Counted from the stretch's first letter, positions 37,634-47,355 are shown. The stretch is DNA of 61,604 nt from Cyanobacteria bacterium REEB446 (GCA_018970325.1 JAGWWP010000007.1:1-61604); one strand, 5' to 3'. Numbers and translations are program-made. The notes: a model not told the origin generated them from the sequence alone.

Positions 37634-38092
37634 TTATTTTTTACCTTTATTTAAAAAGGGAATCGCAGAGAGGCTACCAAAAAAACAAATCAACACTGCA
37701 ATCAGTAAAGTAACAATAGTCGTAATGATGTAAAAACTAGGTTCAAGCTGAGTTAACAAAGGATATTCAGCATTAGAACTCATCTGTAATTGTTTATTAA
37801 TCATCTCAATAATAATCATTTTAATATCCTCATTTTGAAGCTTCACTGCAATTACAAGAGCGATTAAAGAACCAGAAACTATACCAGTAGCACCACCTAA
37901 AAAAAATACATCCTTCATTTTAATTTCATAATAAATATCTTCCATCTCAGACTTAAAAAGATAGGAAGCTAAAAAACCACCAATAAAATATGTAAATAAT
38001 GGAGAGAGAAAAGGCAGTAACAACAAAGTGTTTAGAGTAATAATTACTAAAGATGATATCAATATTGGCTTAAAATAAGGATCTATTTTCAT
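37634..38092 (-). CDS. hypothetical membrane protein
   Basis: The 152-residue product has about four hydrophobic segments, starting with PILISSLVIITLNTLLLLPF and ending with IVTLLIAVLICFFGSLSAI, separated by short charged loops. Its start overlaps the rodZ-like stop by one base, so it is translationally coupled to that gene. It is unknown, though small proteins of this type occur beside RodZ-like genes. Confidence 0.65.
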   Translation of the reverse strand: MKIDPYFKPILISSLVIITLNTLLLLPFLSPLFTYFIGGFLASYLFKSEMEDIYYEIKMKDVFFLGGATGIVSGSLIALVIAVKLQNEDIKMIIIEMINKQLQMSSNAEYPLLTQLEPSFYIITTIVTLLIAVLICFFGSLSAIPFLNKGKK

Positions 38093-38949
38093 TATTCTTC
38101 TTTTTCTTTGCGTAGCCTCTCATAAACTTCTTTAGCCGAATCTGGATAATACCACTTCACTAATTCATCTTTCTTTCCAATAGTCTGTATTTTTTGATTA
38201 TCCGCCTTAAGCTCTAAAGCCCCTGCATTGGCAGAAGACAGAACAAAACCCTTTTTATCAGAAAATTCAAGATTAGAAGAATTGGGCTTTACATTACCCT
38301 CAAAGAGAACCTTACCAGTCTCCGCAGAAACTATCTGTAACCAAGCTGTGTCAATCACTTTAACACTAAGCTTTTTAAGCTCAATGTTAGTAGAATTTAG
38401 CAGCTCTTCTTTTTTAGCATCAAGCTCAACTTTATTTTCGGTAATTACTTCTTTCTCTGTTTGTTTTAGTTTCTTTTTAATTTGCTTATTTAGAGCTTTT
38501 TCTGGGATGGTATTAGCATCACTTTTCTCCAACTTTACTCTAGAAGCATTCTGTAAAAAAGAATTAGAGACAGTAACAAAAAAAACAAAAGCCACCAATA
38601 AATAAACTAGTTTTTTGGAATCTAATTTATTCTGTAAATTATTCTTCTCTGGAAATTTCTTAATATGCCTGCCAGAATTACTTAAATTAATAAACTCTTG
38701 TGATTCTCTAGCTAGATTATAATCAATCAACAATTTGTCATAGTTATCAAGCTTAAGTGTTTTTAAAAGTATTTTCAAGAAACCATTTAAGCATGCGTCT
38801 TCTGGCAGCTCATCACGTATACCTTCTTCAATATTAACGATATTACTGTAGCCTACTCGTGATTTTTCAGAAAGATCCTTTACACTGAGACCAAGTTCTG
38901 TCCTCTTATTTTTAATAAGGCTACCTATTTTAGTTAAAGCTTCACTCAT
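38092..38949 (-). CDS. RodZ-like protein (HTH, membrane anchor, DUF4115)
   Basis: The 285-residue protein has an N-terminal HTH (IGSLIKNKRTELGLSVKDLS), one transmembrane segment (VYLLVAFVFFVTVSNSFL), a Lys/Glu-rich linker and a C-terminal DUF4115-like domain (DTAWLQIVSAETGKVLFEG). This is the RodZ layout, which links MreB filaments to the envelope. It starts on the base where truB stops, so it belongs to the infB operon tail. Confidence 0.8.
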   Translation of the reverse strand: MSEALTKIGSLIKNKRTELGLSVKDLSEKSRVGYSNIVNIEEGIRDELPEDACLNGFLKILLKTLKLDNYDKLLIDYNLARESQEFINLSNSGRHIKKFPEKNNLQNKLDSKKLVYLLVAFVFFVTVSNSFLQNASRVKLEKSDANTIPEKALNKQIKKKLKQTEKEVITENKVELDAKKEELLNSTNIELKKLSVKVIDTAWLQIVSAETGKVLFEGNVKPNSSNLEFSDKKGFVLSSANAGALELKADNQKIQTIGKKDELVKWYYPDSAKEVYERLRKEKEE

Positions 38950-39821
38950 TAGATTATTACCTGTGGTTTAATTAGTGTTCCAGAATCTGCATCAGAAAAA
39001 GCAGCGACCCCTAAATATTCTCCAGACTCCCCTATACATTGTATAAGTTCAGAAGCTATTTTAGAAGAATTATTATAGGAAATAAATTTCCCTTGCTGTA
39101 AACCAAGAGAATCATCCTTATTAAACTGTAATCTAGGAATAGTAATTACAGAACTAGGTTCTAATAGATACTCAGAAAAAGTCTCTTTAGAAATATCCTC
39201 AAGCTTATATGAGCTTGCAATCTTAAGACCATTAGATTCAGTCCGAATCAATTTTATTAGATGACCACCTAAATCACGCGCAAGAGATCTAACGTAAAAA
39301 CCAGCTTGGCACTTAATTTCAAGGTGCAATAGTGGGTACTTGTAATCTAAAACTTTGATTTGATCTACTTTTACTTTTCTGAACTGTACATCGTGTAAAG
39401 AAAGATTCTCCCCAGCACGCATCATCTCATAAAGCTTTTTACCATTAATTTTAATCGCACTGTATAGAGGTGGTAGCTGCTCAAATTCGCCAGTCATTTT
39501 AGACAAACTTGCTTTAATAGTTTCAATATCAAGATCGTCAGCATTGCGATTAAAAACCTCTAAGGTTTCACCAGTTAAATCATCAGTATCAGTGGTCTTA
39601 CTTAAATCTACTATAGCTTCATAAGCCTTAGTTTCTGGCAAAAAACGTATTAGACGAGTAGCACTAGAAATAGCAATGACTAAAACTCCCTCTGCAAAAG
39701 GGTCCAAAGTACCACTATGACCTATTTTACGAATATTGAGTTTTTTTCTTAAAATTACAACGACATCATGCGAAGTCATACCATCTGGTTTATGTATATT
39801 TAAAAAACCAAAATCAGCCAT
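38949..39821 (-). CDS. truB: tRNA pseudouridine-55 synthase
   Basis: TruB isomerises U55 in the T-arm of tRNAs. N-terminal GFLNIHKPDGMTSHDVV and GHSGTLDPFAEGVLVI contain the catalytic Asp in GTLDP. YSAIKINGKKLYEMMRAG and CQAGFYVRSLARDLG are typical. The 290-residue length is normal. It shares its first base with the rbfA stop. Confidence 0.96.
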   Translation of the reverse strand: MADFGFLNIHKPDGMTSHDVVVILRKKLNIRKIGHSGTLDPFAEGVLVIAISSATRLIRFLPETKAYEAIVDLSKTTDTDDLTGETLEVFNRNADDLDIETIKASLSKMTGEFEQLPPLYSAIKINGKKLYEMMRAGENLSLHDVQFRKVKVDQIKVLDYKYPLLHLEIKCQAGFYVRSLARDLGGHLIKLIRTESNGLKIASSYKLEDISKETFSEYLLEPSSVITIPRLQFNKDDSLGLQQGKFISYNNSSKIASELIQCIGESGEYLGVAAFSDADSGTLIKPQVII

Positions 39822-40207
39822 TATTTCTTAGATTCATCAGACTCTACAGTTTTATCTATTAAGCTAATCAGTTCAACAGAGTCTTTCAAGGATTTAGTAT
39901 AAATAAAATGCAATCTAGGAGCATATTTAAGATTCAATGTCCTAGCAAGCTCACCACTGATCATACCAGACTGCTGATCTAAAGCAGCTTTCGCTCCAGC
40001 TTGAACACCAATATCGTCAATTAAATCAGAGTCCATAATTGAAAAATAAATCCTCGCAGAAGATAGACTCGGACTCATATTCACATCTATGATAGAAACC
40101 ATCGCAGATAATCTATCATCTTTAATTACATTAGACCAAAGCATTCTAGCGACCTCTCTCTGTATCGCTTTAGAAACGCGTTCTCTTCTTTCGTATCCTT
40201 TCTTCAA
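39821..40207 (-). CDS. rbfA: 30S ribosome-binding factor RbfA
   Basis: This 128-residue protein matches RbfA, which helps mature the 30S subunit in the cold. R-V-S-K-A-I-QREVARML in the N-terminal helix and the KH-like core VNMSPSLSSARIYFSI agree with the family. It lies 34 bases after infB. Confidence 0.93.
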   Translation of the reverse strand: MKKGYERRERVSKAIQREVARMLWSNVIKDDRLSAMVSIIDVNMSPSLSSARIYFSIMDSDLIDDIGVQAGAKAALDQQSGMISGELARTLNLKYAPRLHFIYTKSLKDSVELISLIDKTVESDESKK

Positions 40208-40241
40208 TTATTACCCCAATCTTTAATTACAAGTTACTGGT

Positions 40242-42884
40242 TTAAGCAGTCCTCGCTACTTCTTTGATCGTGTAGCAAAGAATCACATCACCTTCTTGAA
40301 GATCATTATATCTCTCAAAGCTAATACCACACTCAAATCCTTCTTTTACAGACTTCACGTCATCCTTGAAGCGTTTCAAGTAATCTAACTTACCTTCATA
40401 AATCTGTACTCCATCACGTAAGACTCTAGCTTTTTCATTTCTAGTAACTTCACCATTAAGGACATAACAGCCTGCTATATTACGTTTATCCATAGTAAAT
40501 ATCCTACGAACTTCAGCTTGACCTAGATCACGCTGTTCTAAATCTGGTTCATGTAAGCCAAGCACAGCTCTGCCTACATCCTCTATCAGCTTATAAATAA
40601 CCTCATATGACCTAATCTTAACTTTTAGCTTCTCTGCAAGCTTCGCAGTCTGCGAATCAGTACCGATGTGAAAGCCTACTAACATAGCTCCCGTTGCCTC
40701 TGCTAACTGAACATCATTAGCTGTTATAGAACCAGATTCAAACAATACTGGCTTCACTAATACTTCTTCAGTAGAAAGTTTATTAAGTTCAGAAGCGATA
40801 GCCTCAGCAGAACCCTGAACATCAGCTTTAATGATAATTCTCATTTCCTTAGCTTGTCCTTCCTTAATCTCAGAAGCGAAAGAAGATATACCTTTAAATC
40901 TCTTCTCGTCTAATTCCTTCTCTCTTTCAATCTCAGAGACACGCTTAGCTTCTTGAATACTTGGATAAACTTTAATCGGATCACCAGCTTTAGGCACCCC
41001 GGAGAGTCCTAATAATTTAAGAGGCGTAGATGGACCAGCAGTTTTTAAAGCTTCATTATTCTCATTAAACATCGCTTTTACTCTACCAGAAACAGCTCCA
41101 GCAGCGATAAAATCACCTATTCTAAGAGTCCCGTTCTGAACCAGAATAGTCGCCATAGAACCCTTGTGACGAGACATCTCTGCTTCTATAACAGACCCTA
41201 CCGCAGGACGATTAGGATTCGATCTAATTTCATCAGATAACTCTGCATCTGCGACAAGTATAATCTTCTCTAAAAGCTCTGCTATATTAAGTTTCTTAAG
41301 AGCACTGATTTGTGCACAGCTAATAGGTCCGCCATACTGCTCTGTTACTATGCCGTAATCAGCTAGCTGAGCTAAAACTCTATCTATATTGGCATCTGGC
41401 TTATCTATTTTATTAATAGCTACTAAGTAAGGTACTTTACTTTCACGGATATGTTTAATACATTCCTTCGTTTGAGTATTAATACCATCATCAGCTGCCA
41501 CTACCAAAACTACTATATCGGTAATATTCGCTCCACGCCTTCTCATCGCAGTAAAAGCCTCATGACCAGGAGTATCTATAAAAGTAATAACTCTTTTATT
41601 ACCATCATAATCTTCAGCTGTAACTTGATAAGCATTAATATGCTGCGTAATACCACCAAACTCTTGATCTACGATCTTACGACTATAATTGCGTAAACAA
41701 TCAATCAAGGTAGTTTTACCATGGTCTACGTGCCCCATAATTGTAACAACTGGTGGTCTAGTAATTAGATTACCCTCTGTTTCATCTTCCTTGAGCGTAT
41801 CGATTAGCTCTTCATTAGTAAGAGTGTCTTCTTCATCCGTACTAACCAGATAACCTATTGATTCTAAATATTGGATTATTAAATCTTTCTCAACAATGTC
41901 ATTAACAGTTTTAATGATCTTCCTCATAAAGAAATAAGTAATAATCTGAGTTTCAGGAATTTCTATTTTATGAGAAAGTTCTCTTACTGTCATTGAGTTT
42001 GCGACGTTAAATATTTTAACAACTTCTTCTTCTGGCTCTTGAGATTTAAATTTAAGCTTTTTATTGAATTTATTATCTTGGACTGTAGTTTTCTTAGCTC
42101 TACCTAAACCTTTTTTCCCTTGCACTCTGAGAGTCGGTGCAGCAACTCTATAAGGCTGTTGCTGTTGAGTAGCTTGCCTATTTGCAGAAGGGTTCAAAGA
42201 AAGTGACCTAACATTAGAAATGTCATCTATGGACTTAGTCACTCTATCCAAAGAAGGTTTTTGTAAATTATTTACTGATAAAGAATTTACAAAATTACTC
42301 AAGACTTCTGATTCAGTAGTACTAGAATCTTCAGTTGAAACTTGATTTATAGATGATATTTCCGTTAAATCAGAAACATCATCCTGAGAAGAAGGAAGAC
42401 TAGCTACAGGAACAGCATCTAAAGCCATAGTGTCAGTCTTCATCTTATTAATTTCAGCATAAGAATCACTCACAGAGGAAGCTTCAGGTGCTTTATCCTC
42501 GCTGAGAAGTGGATCTGGAGTACTTACCATTCTTCGCACTATGATTAATTTCTTTTTCTGAACAACTTCTTCCTCTGGTTTAACAGATTTATGAGAGGAA
42601 CTACGAACTAATCCAGCAGAGGCAAGAGCCTTGCTGCTTGAAGTTTCTCCTGCAAATTCATTGATAATAGAGTTTATATTAACTTCATCTAAAATATTTT
42701 GTATAACAGCACCATCAATACAACTGGATGCTGTCTTAGGAAAAGAACCATATTTAGGAGCACACTCTAAAATTCTTCTGGTAATTTCTGATTGGATTTT
42801 CTTTTGGATTCGTGCATCCGTAATAGCGGCAGGAACACTGTCTCTTGCAAGGTCGTAAATTCTTATTTTGTCTTTAGCTGTCAT
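40242..42884 (-). CDS. infB: translation initiation factor IF-2
   Basis: The 880-residue GTPase places initiator tRNA on the 30S subunit. A long Ser/Glu-rich N-terminal region is followed by an IF2_N motif (SMTVRELSHKIEIPE). The G domain has VTIMGHVDHGKTTLID, DTPGHEAFTAMRRRGA and NKIDKPDAN. C-terminal domains end in RFKDDVKSVKEGFECGI. Length is as expected. The start overlaps the ylxR stop by 11 bases. Confidence 0.97.
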   Translation of the reverse strand: MTAKDKIRIYDLARDSVPAAITDARIQKKIQSEITRRILECAPKYGSFPKTASSCIDGAVIQNILDEVNINSIINEFAGETSSSKALASAGLVRSSSHKSVKPEEEVVQKKKLIIVRRMVSTPDPLLSEDKAPEASSVSDSYAEINKMKTDTMALDAVPVASLPSSQDDVSDLTEISSINQVSTEDSSTTESEVLSNFVNSLSVNNLQKPSLDRVTKSIDDISNVRSLSLNPSANRQATQQQQPYRVAAPTLRVQGKKGLGRAKKTTVQDNKFNKKLKFKSQEPEEEVVKIFNVANSMTVRELSHKIEIPETQIITYFFMRKIIKTVNDIVEKDLIIQYLESIGYLVSTDEEDTLTNEELIDTLKEDETEGNLITRPPVVTIMGHVDHGKTTLIDCLRNYSRKIVDQEFGGITQHINAYQVTAEDYDGNKRVITFIDTPGHEAFTAMRRRGANITDIVVLVVAADDGINTQTKECIKHIRESKVPYLVAINKIDKPDANIDRVLAQLADYGIVTEQYGGPISCAQISALKKLNIAELLEKIILVADAELSDEIRSNPNRPAVGSVIEAEMSRHKGSMATILVQNGTLRIGDFIAAGAVSGRVKAMFNENNEALKTAGPSTPLKLLGLSGVPKAGDPIKVYPSIQEAKRVSEIEREKELDEKRFKGISSFASEIKEGQAKEMRIIIKADVQGSAEAIASELNKLSTEEVLVKPVLFESGSITANDVQLAEATGAMLVGFHIGTDSQTAKLAEKLKVKIRSYEVIYKLIEDVGRAVLGLHEPDLEQRDLGQAEVRRIFTMDKRNIAGCYVLNGEVTRNEKARVLRDGVQIYEGKLDYLKRFKDDVKSVKEGFECGISFERYNDLQEGDVILCYTIKEVARTA

Positions 42885-43122
42885 AGACTCCTTCGATATT
42901 TAATATCATTTCATAGATCTGCTTGTATCTCTTGATACTTTTAATTTTATTTATACATTCAAGAGATTTACATAAATACATAGATCTACCAAACTGAAAA
43001 CGACTGGGCATAAAAACTAAATCCTTACTATGCTGAAGCTGAATAAATCGGTACATCTCTTGACGATCTTTCTTTAGCCTGCAAGCTACGCAAAGTCTTA
43101 GCGTTTCTCCTCTCTCTTGCAA
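42874..43122 (-). CDS. ylxR: YlxR (RNase P modulator) family protein
   Basis: The 82-residue protein fits DUF448/YlxR: LRLCVACRLKKDRQEMYRF and FGRSMYLCKSLECI, the latter corresponding to GRGAYVC in relatives. It begins at TTG directly after the nusA stop. YlxR proteins are reported to bind RNA and influence RNase P activity; here the rnpB gene is 4.2 kb away. Confidence 0.88.
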   Translation of the reverse strand: MQERGETLRLCVACRLKKDRQEMYRFIQLQHSKDLVFMPSRFQFGRSMYLCKSLECINKIKSIKRYKQIYEMILNIEGVYDS

Positions 43123-44244
43123 TTAAACTCGTTCCACCTCCTCTTCATCTTGACTATCACTCTGAAACTCTGCTACAGCCTGAGCCTTAATATCGATTTT
43201 CCAACCAGTCAGCCTAGCAGCCATTCTTACGTTTTGGCCACCTCTACCGATAGCTAAACTTAACTGATCTGAAGCTACAGTAACTTCAGCTCTCTTCTCT
43301 TTACCATCATCAAATAAAGCTACTGTCAGTACCTGAGCAGGACTCAATGCACTAGAAATAAAATTAACAGGATCTTCTGAATACCTAACTATATCAATTT
43401 TCTCGCTTTTAAGCTCTGAGAGTATATTCTGTATTCTAGAACCTCTAGAGCCAATGCAAGCTCCAACTGGATCCACGTCATCATTAACAGAAGCTACCGC
43501 AATTTTAGTTCTCTGACCAGCTTCTCTTGCCACAGCCTTAATCTCTACAGTCTTATCCTCTATTTCCGGGACTTCTATTTCAAATAACTCTTTAACTAAA
43601 TTCTCGTGAGTGTGAGAAGCAACAATAACAGGAACTTTTCTATCTTCTCTATATTCCAGAATGAATACTCTAATTCTAGAACCAACTTTATATGTATCTT
43701 TTGAAAGCTGATATCTAAGAGGAATCTGAGCATCAAAGCTACCTAAGTCTACAACGACATTCGGCTGACCTGCAATAGTATACTCTATACGCTTAATAAT
43801 ACCTGCCATAGTAGTACCCTGCCTAGTCTTAAATTCATCTCTCAGATTAGATTTCTCAGCTTCACGAATACGCTGAGTCATTATCTGCTTAGCTGTCGTA
43901 GCAGCAATTCTACCAAATTCAGCAAAATCCTCTGGGGTCACATCTAACTCAAGTACCTCACCTTCAAGTACATCAGGAATATATTCCTGAGCTTCTTTTA
44001 ATGAAATCTCTCTTGCTGCATCAGTAAGCTCAGCCACTACAGTCTTAGGTGCGAATATACCAATCTCACCAGCTTCTTCATCATACTGAACCAAAATATT
44101 ATCCTGATTAGTCAGTCCCATCTTCTTCTTATACGCTCCGCCGATAGCATCACATATAGCCCTGATAAAGGTCTGCTTAGGTATATTTTTTTCGGCTTCA
44201 AGCTGCTCGGCTGCTTCTACTAAATTTTTTCCAATATTGTACAT
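43123..44244 (-). CDS. nusA: transcription termination/antitermination factor NusA
   Basis: NusA binds RNA polymerase and modulates pausing and termination. The N-terminal domain (AICDAIGGAYKKKMG) precedes an S1 domain (VEYTIAGQ-like strand pattern) and two KH domains with DPVGACIGSRGSRIQNIL and SLAIGRGGQNVRMAARL. 373 residues is normal for a form without the C-terminal acidic repeats. rimP, which usually comes first in this operon, is absent here. A terminator hairpin lies 22 bases upstream. Confidence 0.96.
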   Translation of the reverse strand: MYNIGKNLVEAAEQLEAEKNIPKQTFIRAICDAIGGAYKKKMGLTNQDNILVQYDEEAGEIGIFAPKTVVAELTDAAREISLKEAQEYIPDVLEGEVLELDVTPEDFAEFGRIAATTAKQIMTQRIREAEKSNLRDEFKTRQGTTMAGIIKRIEYTIAGQPNVVVDLGSFDAQIPLRYQLSKDTYKVGSRIRVFILEYREDRKVPVIVASHTHENLVKELFEIEVPEIEDKTVEIKAVAREAGQRTKIAVASVNDDVDPVGACIGSRGSRIQNILSELKSEKIDIVRYSEDPVNFISSALSPAQVLTVALFDDGKEKRAEVTVASDQLSLAIGRGGQNVRMAARLTGWKIDIKAQAVAEFQSDSQDEEEVERV

Positions 44245-44265
44245 AAGATGAAATAAGCCCTAACT

Positions 44266-44293
44266 AAAAAAAAAGTGAGACACAGGGCCTCAC
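44266..44293 (-). terminator. intrinsic terminator directly upstream of nusA
   Basis: On the minus strand GTGAGGCCCTGTGTCTCAC forms a hairpin followed by nine T (44266-44274). It ends 21 bases before the nusA ATG, a space too short for another promoter with leader. It could be the terminator of the BI-1 gene or a leader attenuator controlling nusA. Confidence 0.65.
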
Positions 44294-44417
44294 GGAGGAA
44301 CTTTTATACCCTTAATATTATATACAAAAATACTGCAAAATATCAGCTTTAAACAAAGCACTTCAAGATAATTTTCAATAGAAATTCAAGAGCTGTAATT
44401 GAAAATGAACGAAATAC

Positions 44418-45170
44418 TTATCTATCTCTTCTGTCCCCAAGGATTCTTAGTAAATAAATAAAAAGATTAACAAAATCTAAATAAAGGGTCAAGGCTGATA
44501 GGATCGCATAATTTGGATTATAACCATGAGTCTGCCCAAGCTCTTTAATTCTCTGCATATCGTATGCAGTTAAACCCACGAAAAGCACGACGCCTGCATA
44601 ATTAATCAAACTAGCAAGCCCTGTATTATTCAAAAACATATTGATAACAGAGGTAATTACAAGACCAATAAGCCCCATTATCAAATAAGAGCCTAACTTC
44701 GTAAGATCCTTCTTAGTAGTAGCACCATAAATAGCTGTAATACCAAAAGTAGCCGAAGCGATAAGGAAGGTCGAGAAAATTGATTGAGCCGTATATATGA
44801 TAAAGATAGAACTCAAGAGTAGTCCATTTAAAGCTGCATAAATAAAGAAATTCACAGCCGCCATCAATGGAGACATTTTCTGTATATTTGCACTAAGATT
44901 CCAGACCAAAGCTAAAGTACCAACACCAAGAACAATCAAAGTTAAATTATTAGAATAAAGAGCCTTCATTAAAAGAGGATTACTTGACATAAGGAAAGCC
45001 ACTGCGGCACTAGCAAGAAGACCTAGAAACATCCAATTAAAGACCTTCGCAACAAAAGTTTTTTCTTTCTCTACGAAAGATGAACCCGAAGCTCCATGTG
45101 AGTTAGAAAGGTCGAATGAATAATCTGGCATAAGGATAATCTTAGCAAAATTAAGTAAAAAGTTCATCAA
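44418..45170 (-). CDS. Bax inhibitor-1/YccA family membrane protein
   Basis: The 250-residue protein has seven membrane helices (MFLGLLASAAVAFLM, ALNGLLLSSIFIIYTA, LTAYDMQRIKELG) and ends with ILSALTLYLDFVNLFIYLLR, the family's C-terminal pattern with Asp residues in the last helices. BI-1 proteins are pH-sensitive ion leak channels that interact with membrane proteases such as FtsH in bacteria. The ATG at 45131 (MPDYSFDL), preceded by TGC-TAAGAT 7 bases before, is a better start than 45170. Confidence 0.9.
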   Translation of the reverse strand: MMNFLLNFAKIILMPDYSFDLSNSHGASGSSFVEKEKTFVAKVFNWMFLGLLASAAVAFLMSSNPLLMKALYSNNLTLIVLGVGTLALVWNLSANIQKMSPLMAAVNFFIYAALNGLLLSSIFIIYTAQSIFSTFLIASATFGITAIYGATTKKDLTKLGSYLIMGLIGLVITSVINMFLNNTGLASLINYAGVVLFVGLTAYDMQRIKELGQTHGYNPNYAILSALTLYLDFVNLFIYLLRILGDRRDR

Positions 45171-45188
45171 TTCAGAGTTTTCTATAAA

Positions 45189-45218
45189 TTAACAACTGTG
45201 GCTTAAAGCCTTTATAAT
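45189..45218 (+). promoter_or_regulatory. promoter of ubiD: TTAACA - 18 - TATAAT
   Basis: TTAACA (45189-45194) and TATAAT (45213-45218) are separated by 18 bases. The ATG follows 10 bases after the -10 box, with no Shine-Dalgarno, so transcription would begin 3-4 bases before the start codon. Confidence 0.55.
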
Positions 45219-45228
45219 TAATACACAG

Positions 45229-46743
45229 ATGCCTTTTCCTTATTCAGATCTTAGAGAATATTTAAACGAAGTAGAAGCTGCTGGTGACTTAATTCGCATT
45301 AAGACTGAAGTATCCTCAGAACTTGAAATAACTGAAATCACAGATAGAGTCTCTAAAAGCCTAGGCAGTGAAAACAAAGCTTTACTCTTTGAGAATGTAC
45401 TTGGTTACAAGATTCCAGTTCTCATTAATCTTATGGGCTCTCATAAACGCCTAGAAATGGGCTTAGGCGTGGGTGACAATCCACAAGGCTATGATGCTAT
45501 CGGTGAGCGCATCCGCTCACTCATTAAACCTGAATTACCTTTCACACTCAAAGATAAAATAGATAAACTTTTAGAATTAGGTGAGCTGAGGCACATCATC
45601 CCCAAGAAAGTCAGTAAGGCAGCCTGCCAAGAGGTTGTGATATTAGCTGAAGACTCCCATAAGCTGAAAGGTACAGAAGGGCAGAAATTACTAGATAAAC
45701 TCCCTATACTAAAATGCTGGCCAGAAGATGGTGGACCATTCATCACGCTCACCTCAGTGTTTACTAGAGACCCAGATAAATTAGGAGCTGGCAGGAATGT
45801 CGGCATGTATCGTTTACAAAAATTTGATGACATTACTACGGGCATGCACTGGCACAAGCACCATGACGGAGCTTCTAATTATAGCAAGACACTTAAACAT
45901 GGAAAACGTATGGAGATTGCCATCGCCATAGGTAATGATCCAGTGATTCCTTATTGTGCCACAGCACCACTACCACCCGGAATCGACGAGATGCTTTTAG
46001 CTGGCTTTATTCGTAATAAACCAGTAGAGCTAGTTAAATGTAAAACTATTGATATAGAAGTGCCAGCTAGCTCAGAAATAGTTCTAGAAGGCTATATCGA
46101 CTTAAACGAAGACCTTGTCACAGAGGGACCTTTCGGAGATCATACTGGCTTTTACTCACTAGCCGATCTATATCCTAAATTTCACCTCACGGCCCTTACT
46201 CACAGAAAAAATCCTATCTATGTAACTACAGTAGTAGGTATACCACCTCAAGAGGATTGCTACTTAGGTAAAGCTACTGAACGTATCTTCCTGCCATTAT
46301 TACAGTTAGTTTGCCCTGAAATTTTAGATATGAGTCTCCCTTGGGAAGGAGTTTTCCATAACTGTGCATTAATTCGTATTAAGAAAAAATATGCAGGTCA
46401 CGCCTTTAAAATCATGAATACCATCTGGGGGACGGGACAGCTCGCTTGGACTAAGTATGTAATAGTCTTCGATGAAGATGTTGATGTACAAAATTATTCA
46501 CTAGCAGCCATGCATGCTTTAGGGAATACTGACCCCCAGAGAGATTTTCTTTTCAGCAAAGGACCTCTAGATATACTTGACCATGCTTCGCAAATCCAAG
46601 GCTTCGGGTCGAAAGTCGGCATAGATGCGACTCGCAAATGGGAAGGTGAAGGATTTAAGCGCGAATGGCCAAATCTAATTACCATGTCAACAAAAACCAA
46701 AGAACTAGTAAATAGCAAATGGGATCAGTATTTTAAAAATTAA
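45229..46743 (+). CDS. ubiD: UbiD-family decarboxylase
   Basis: This 504-residue protein belongs to the UbiD family of prenylated-FMN-dependent decarboxylases, which remove the carboxyl group from aromatic quinone precursors. DLREYLNEVEAAGDLIRI at the N-terminus, then SNYSKTLKHGKRMEIAIAIG, EGPFGDHTGFYS and ESIDLNED-type strands match. The length is normal. No ubiX partner is visible within the window. It probably serves quinone synthesis (menaquinone futalosine or classical pathway not distinguishable here). Confidence 0.92.
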   Translation: MPFPYSDLREYLNEVEAAGDLIRIKTEVSSELEITEITDRVSKSLGSENKALLFENVLGYKIPVLINLMGSHKRLEMGLGVGDNPQGYDAIGERIRSLIKPELPFTLKDKIDKLLELGELRHIIPKKVSKAACQEVVILAEDSHKLKGTEGQKLLDKLPILKCWPEDGGPFITLTSVFTRDPDKLGAGRNVGMYRLQKFDDITTGMHWHKHHDGASNYSKTLKHGKRMEIAIAIGNDPVIPYCATAPLPPGIDEMLLAGFIRNKPVELVKCKTIDIEVPASSEIVLEGYIDLNEDLVTEGPFGDHTGFYSLADLYPKFHLTALTHRKNPIYVTTVVGIPPQEDCYLGKATERIFLPLLQLVCPEILDMSLPWEGVFHNCALIRIKKKYAGHAFKIMNTIWGTGQLAWTKYVIVFDEDVDVQNYSLAAMHALGNTDPQRDFLFSKGPLDILDHASQIQGFGSKVGIDATRKWEGEGFKREWPNLITMSTKTKELVNSKWDQYFKN

Positions 46744-46757
46744 GATCAGAAAAAAGT

Positions 46758-47264
46758 TTATGCAGGTTCAGCTATTTGATTAGGTACTTCAGTATTTTTC
46801 TCACCACTAGCAGCGACTCCATTTTTAATATCTGAAACCGAATAGCCTTGGGCTATCCAACCATCTACTTGCTCTTTTGTATAACCAAGCTTACCTAAAC
46901 CTAAAGGGTCCTGCGGCTTAGCACCAACATTTTTATTTTTATTTTTATTTTTATTTTCATCTTCATCATCTCCATCAGCCTCTGACACAGGCTCTTCGGC
47001 TTGGTCAACAACTGAAACTGAACTAGATTCATCCTCTCCATAAATAGCAGCTTTTTCCAACTCCTTATCCTGCTTATCAGACAAGAGTGAATAAAAAATC
47101 GTCGCATCTCCATAGCTATTAGCACCACCAAGATCCTGTTTTAATAAACCTGCACGGTCTCTTGAGCCATTTATTGTATCTGAAGCAAGGGGGGATTGAA
47201 CATCACCAGCCTTTTTAGTATCAAAGCCTAATTTATCTAAAGAACTTCCATTTACTGCGTCCAT
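46758..47264 (-). CDS. small hypothetical protein with Asn-Lys repeat
   Basis: AAAGGAG lies upstream of the ATG at 47264. The 168-residue protein lacks a signal peptide and is largely disordered. A KNKNKNKN tract is encoded by a hexanucleotide repeat. Near the C-terminus LGYTKEQVDGWIAQGYSVSDI may form a small helical domain. Unlike its neighbours it carries a good ribosome binding site. Function unknown. Confidence 0.6.
   Translation of the reverse strand: MDAVNGSSLDKLGFDTKKAGDVQSPLASDTINGSRDRAGLLKQDLGGANSYGDATIFYSLLSDKQDKELEKAAIYGEDESSSVSVVDQAEEPVSEADGDDEDENKNKNKNKNVGAKPQDPLGLGKLGYTKEQVDGWIAQGYSVSDIKNGVAASGEKNTEVPNQIAEPA
46929..46958 (-). repeat. ATTTTT hexanucleotide microsatellite in a coding region
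   Basis: Four perfect ATTTTT units (46929-46952) are followed by ATTTTC. On the coding strand they give alternating Lys-Asn. Because the unit is six bases, gain or loss of units changes protein length without frameshift. Confidence 0.75.
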
Positions 47265-47321
47265 ATTTATCTCCTTTAATTGTTCTACTTTTACTTAATT
47301 AAGAAGCCGTTAATAAATTAA

Positions 47322-47355
47322 GCAATCCGCTGAAAAATGCTTAATGTAGCATTTT
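47322..47355. repeat. family B palindrome, short copy
   Basis: CGCTGAAAAATGCTTAATGT followed by AGCATTTT repeats the left hairpin of the 81-bp element at 52891. On the minus strand it lies just after the RNase P RNA 3' end (47363), with a T run, so it may serve as the rnpB terminator. Confidence 0.65.
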
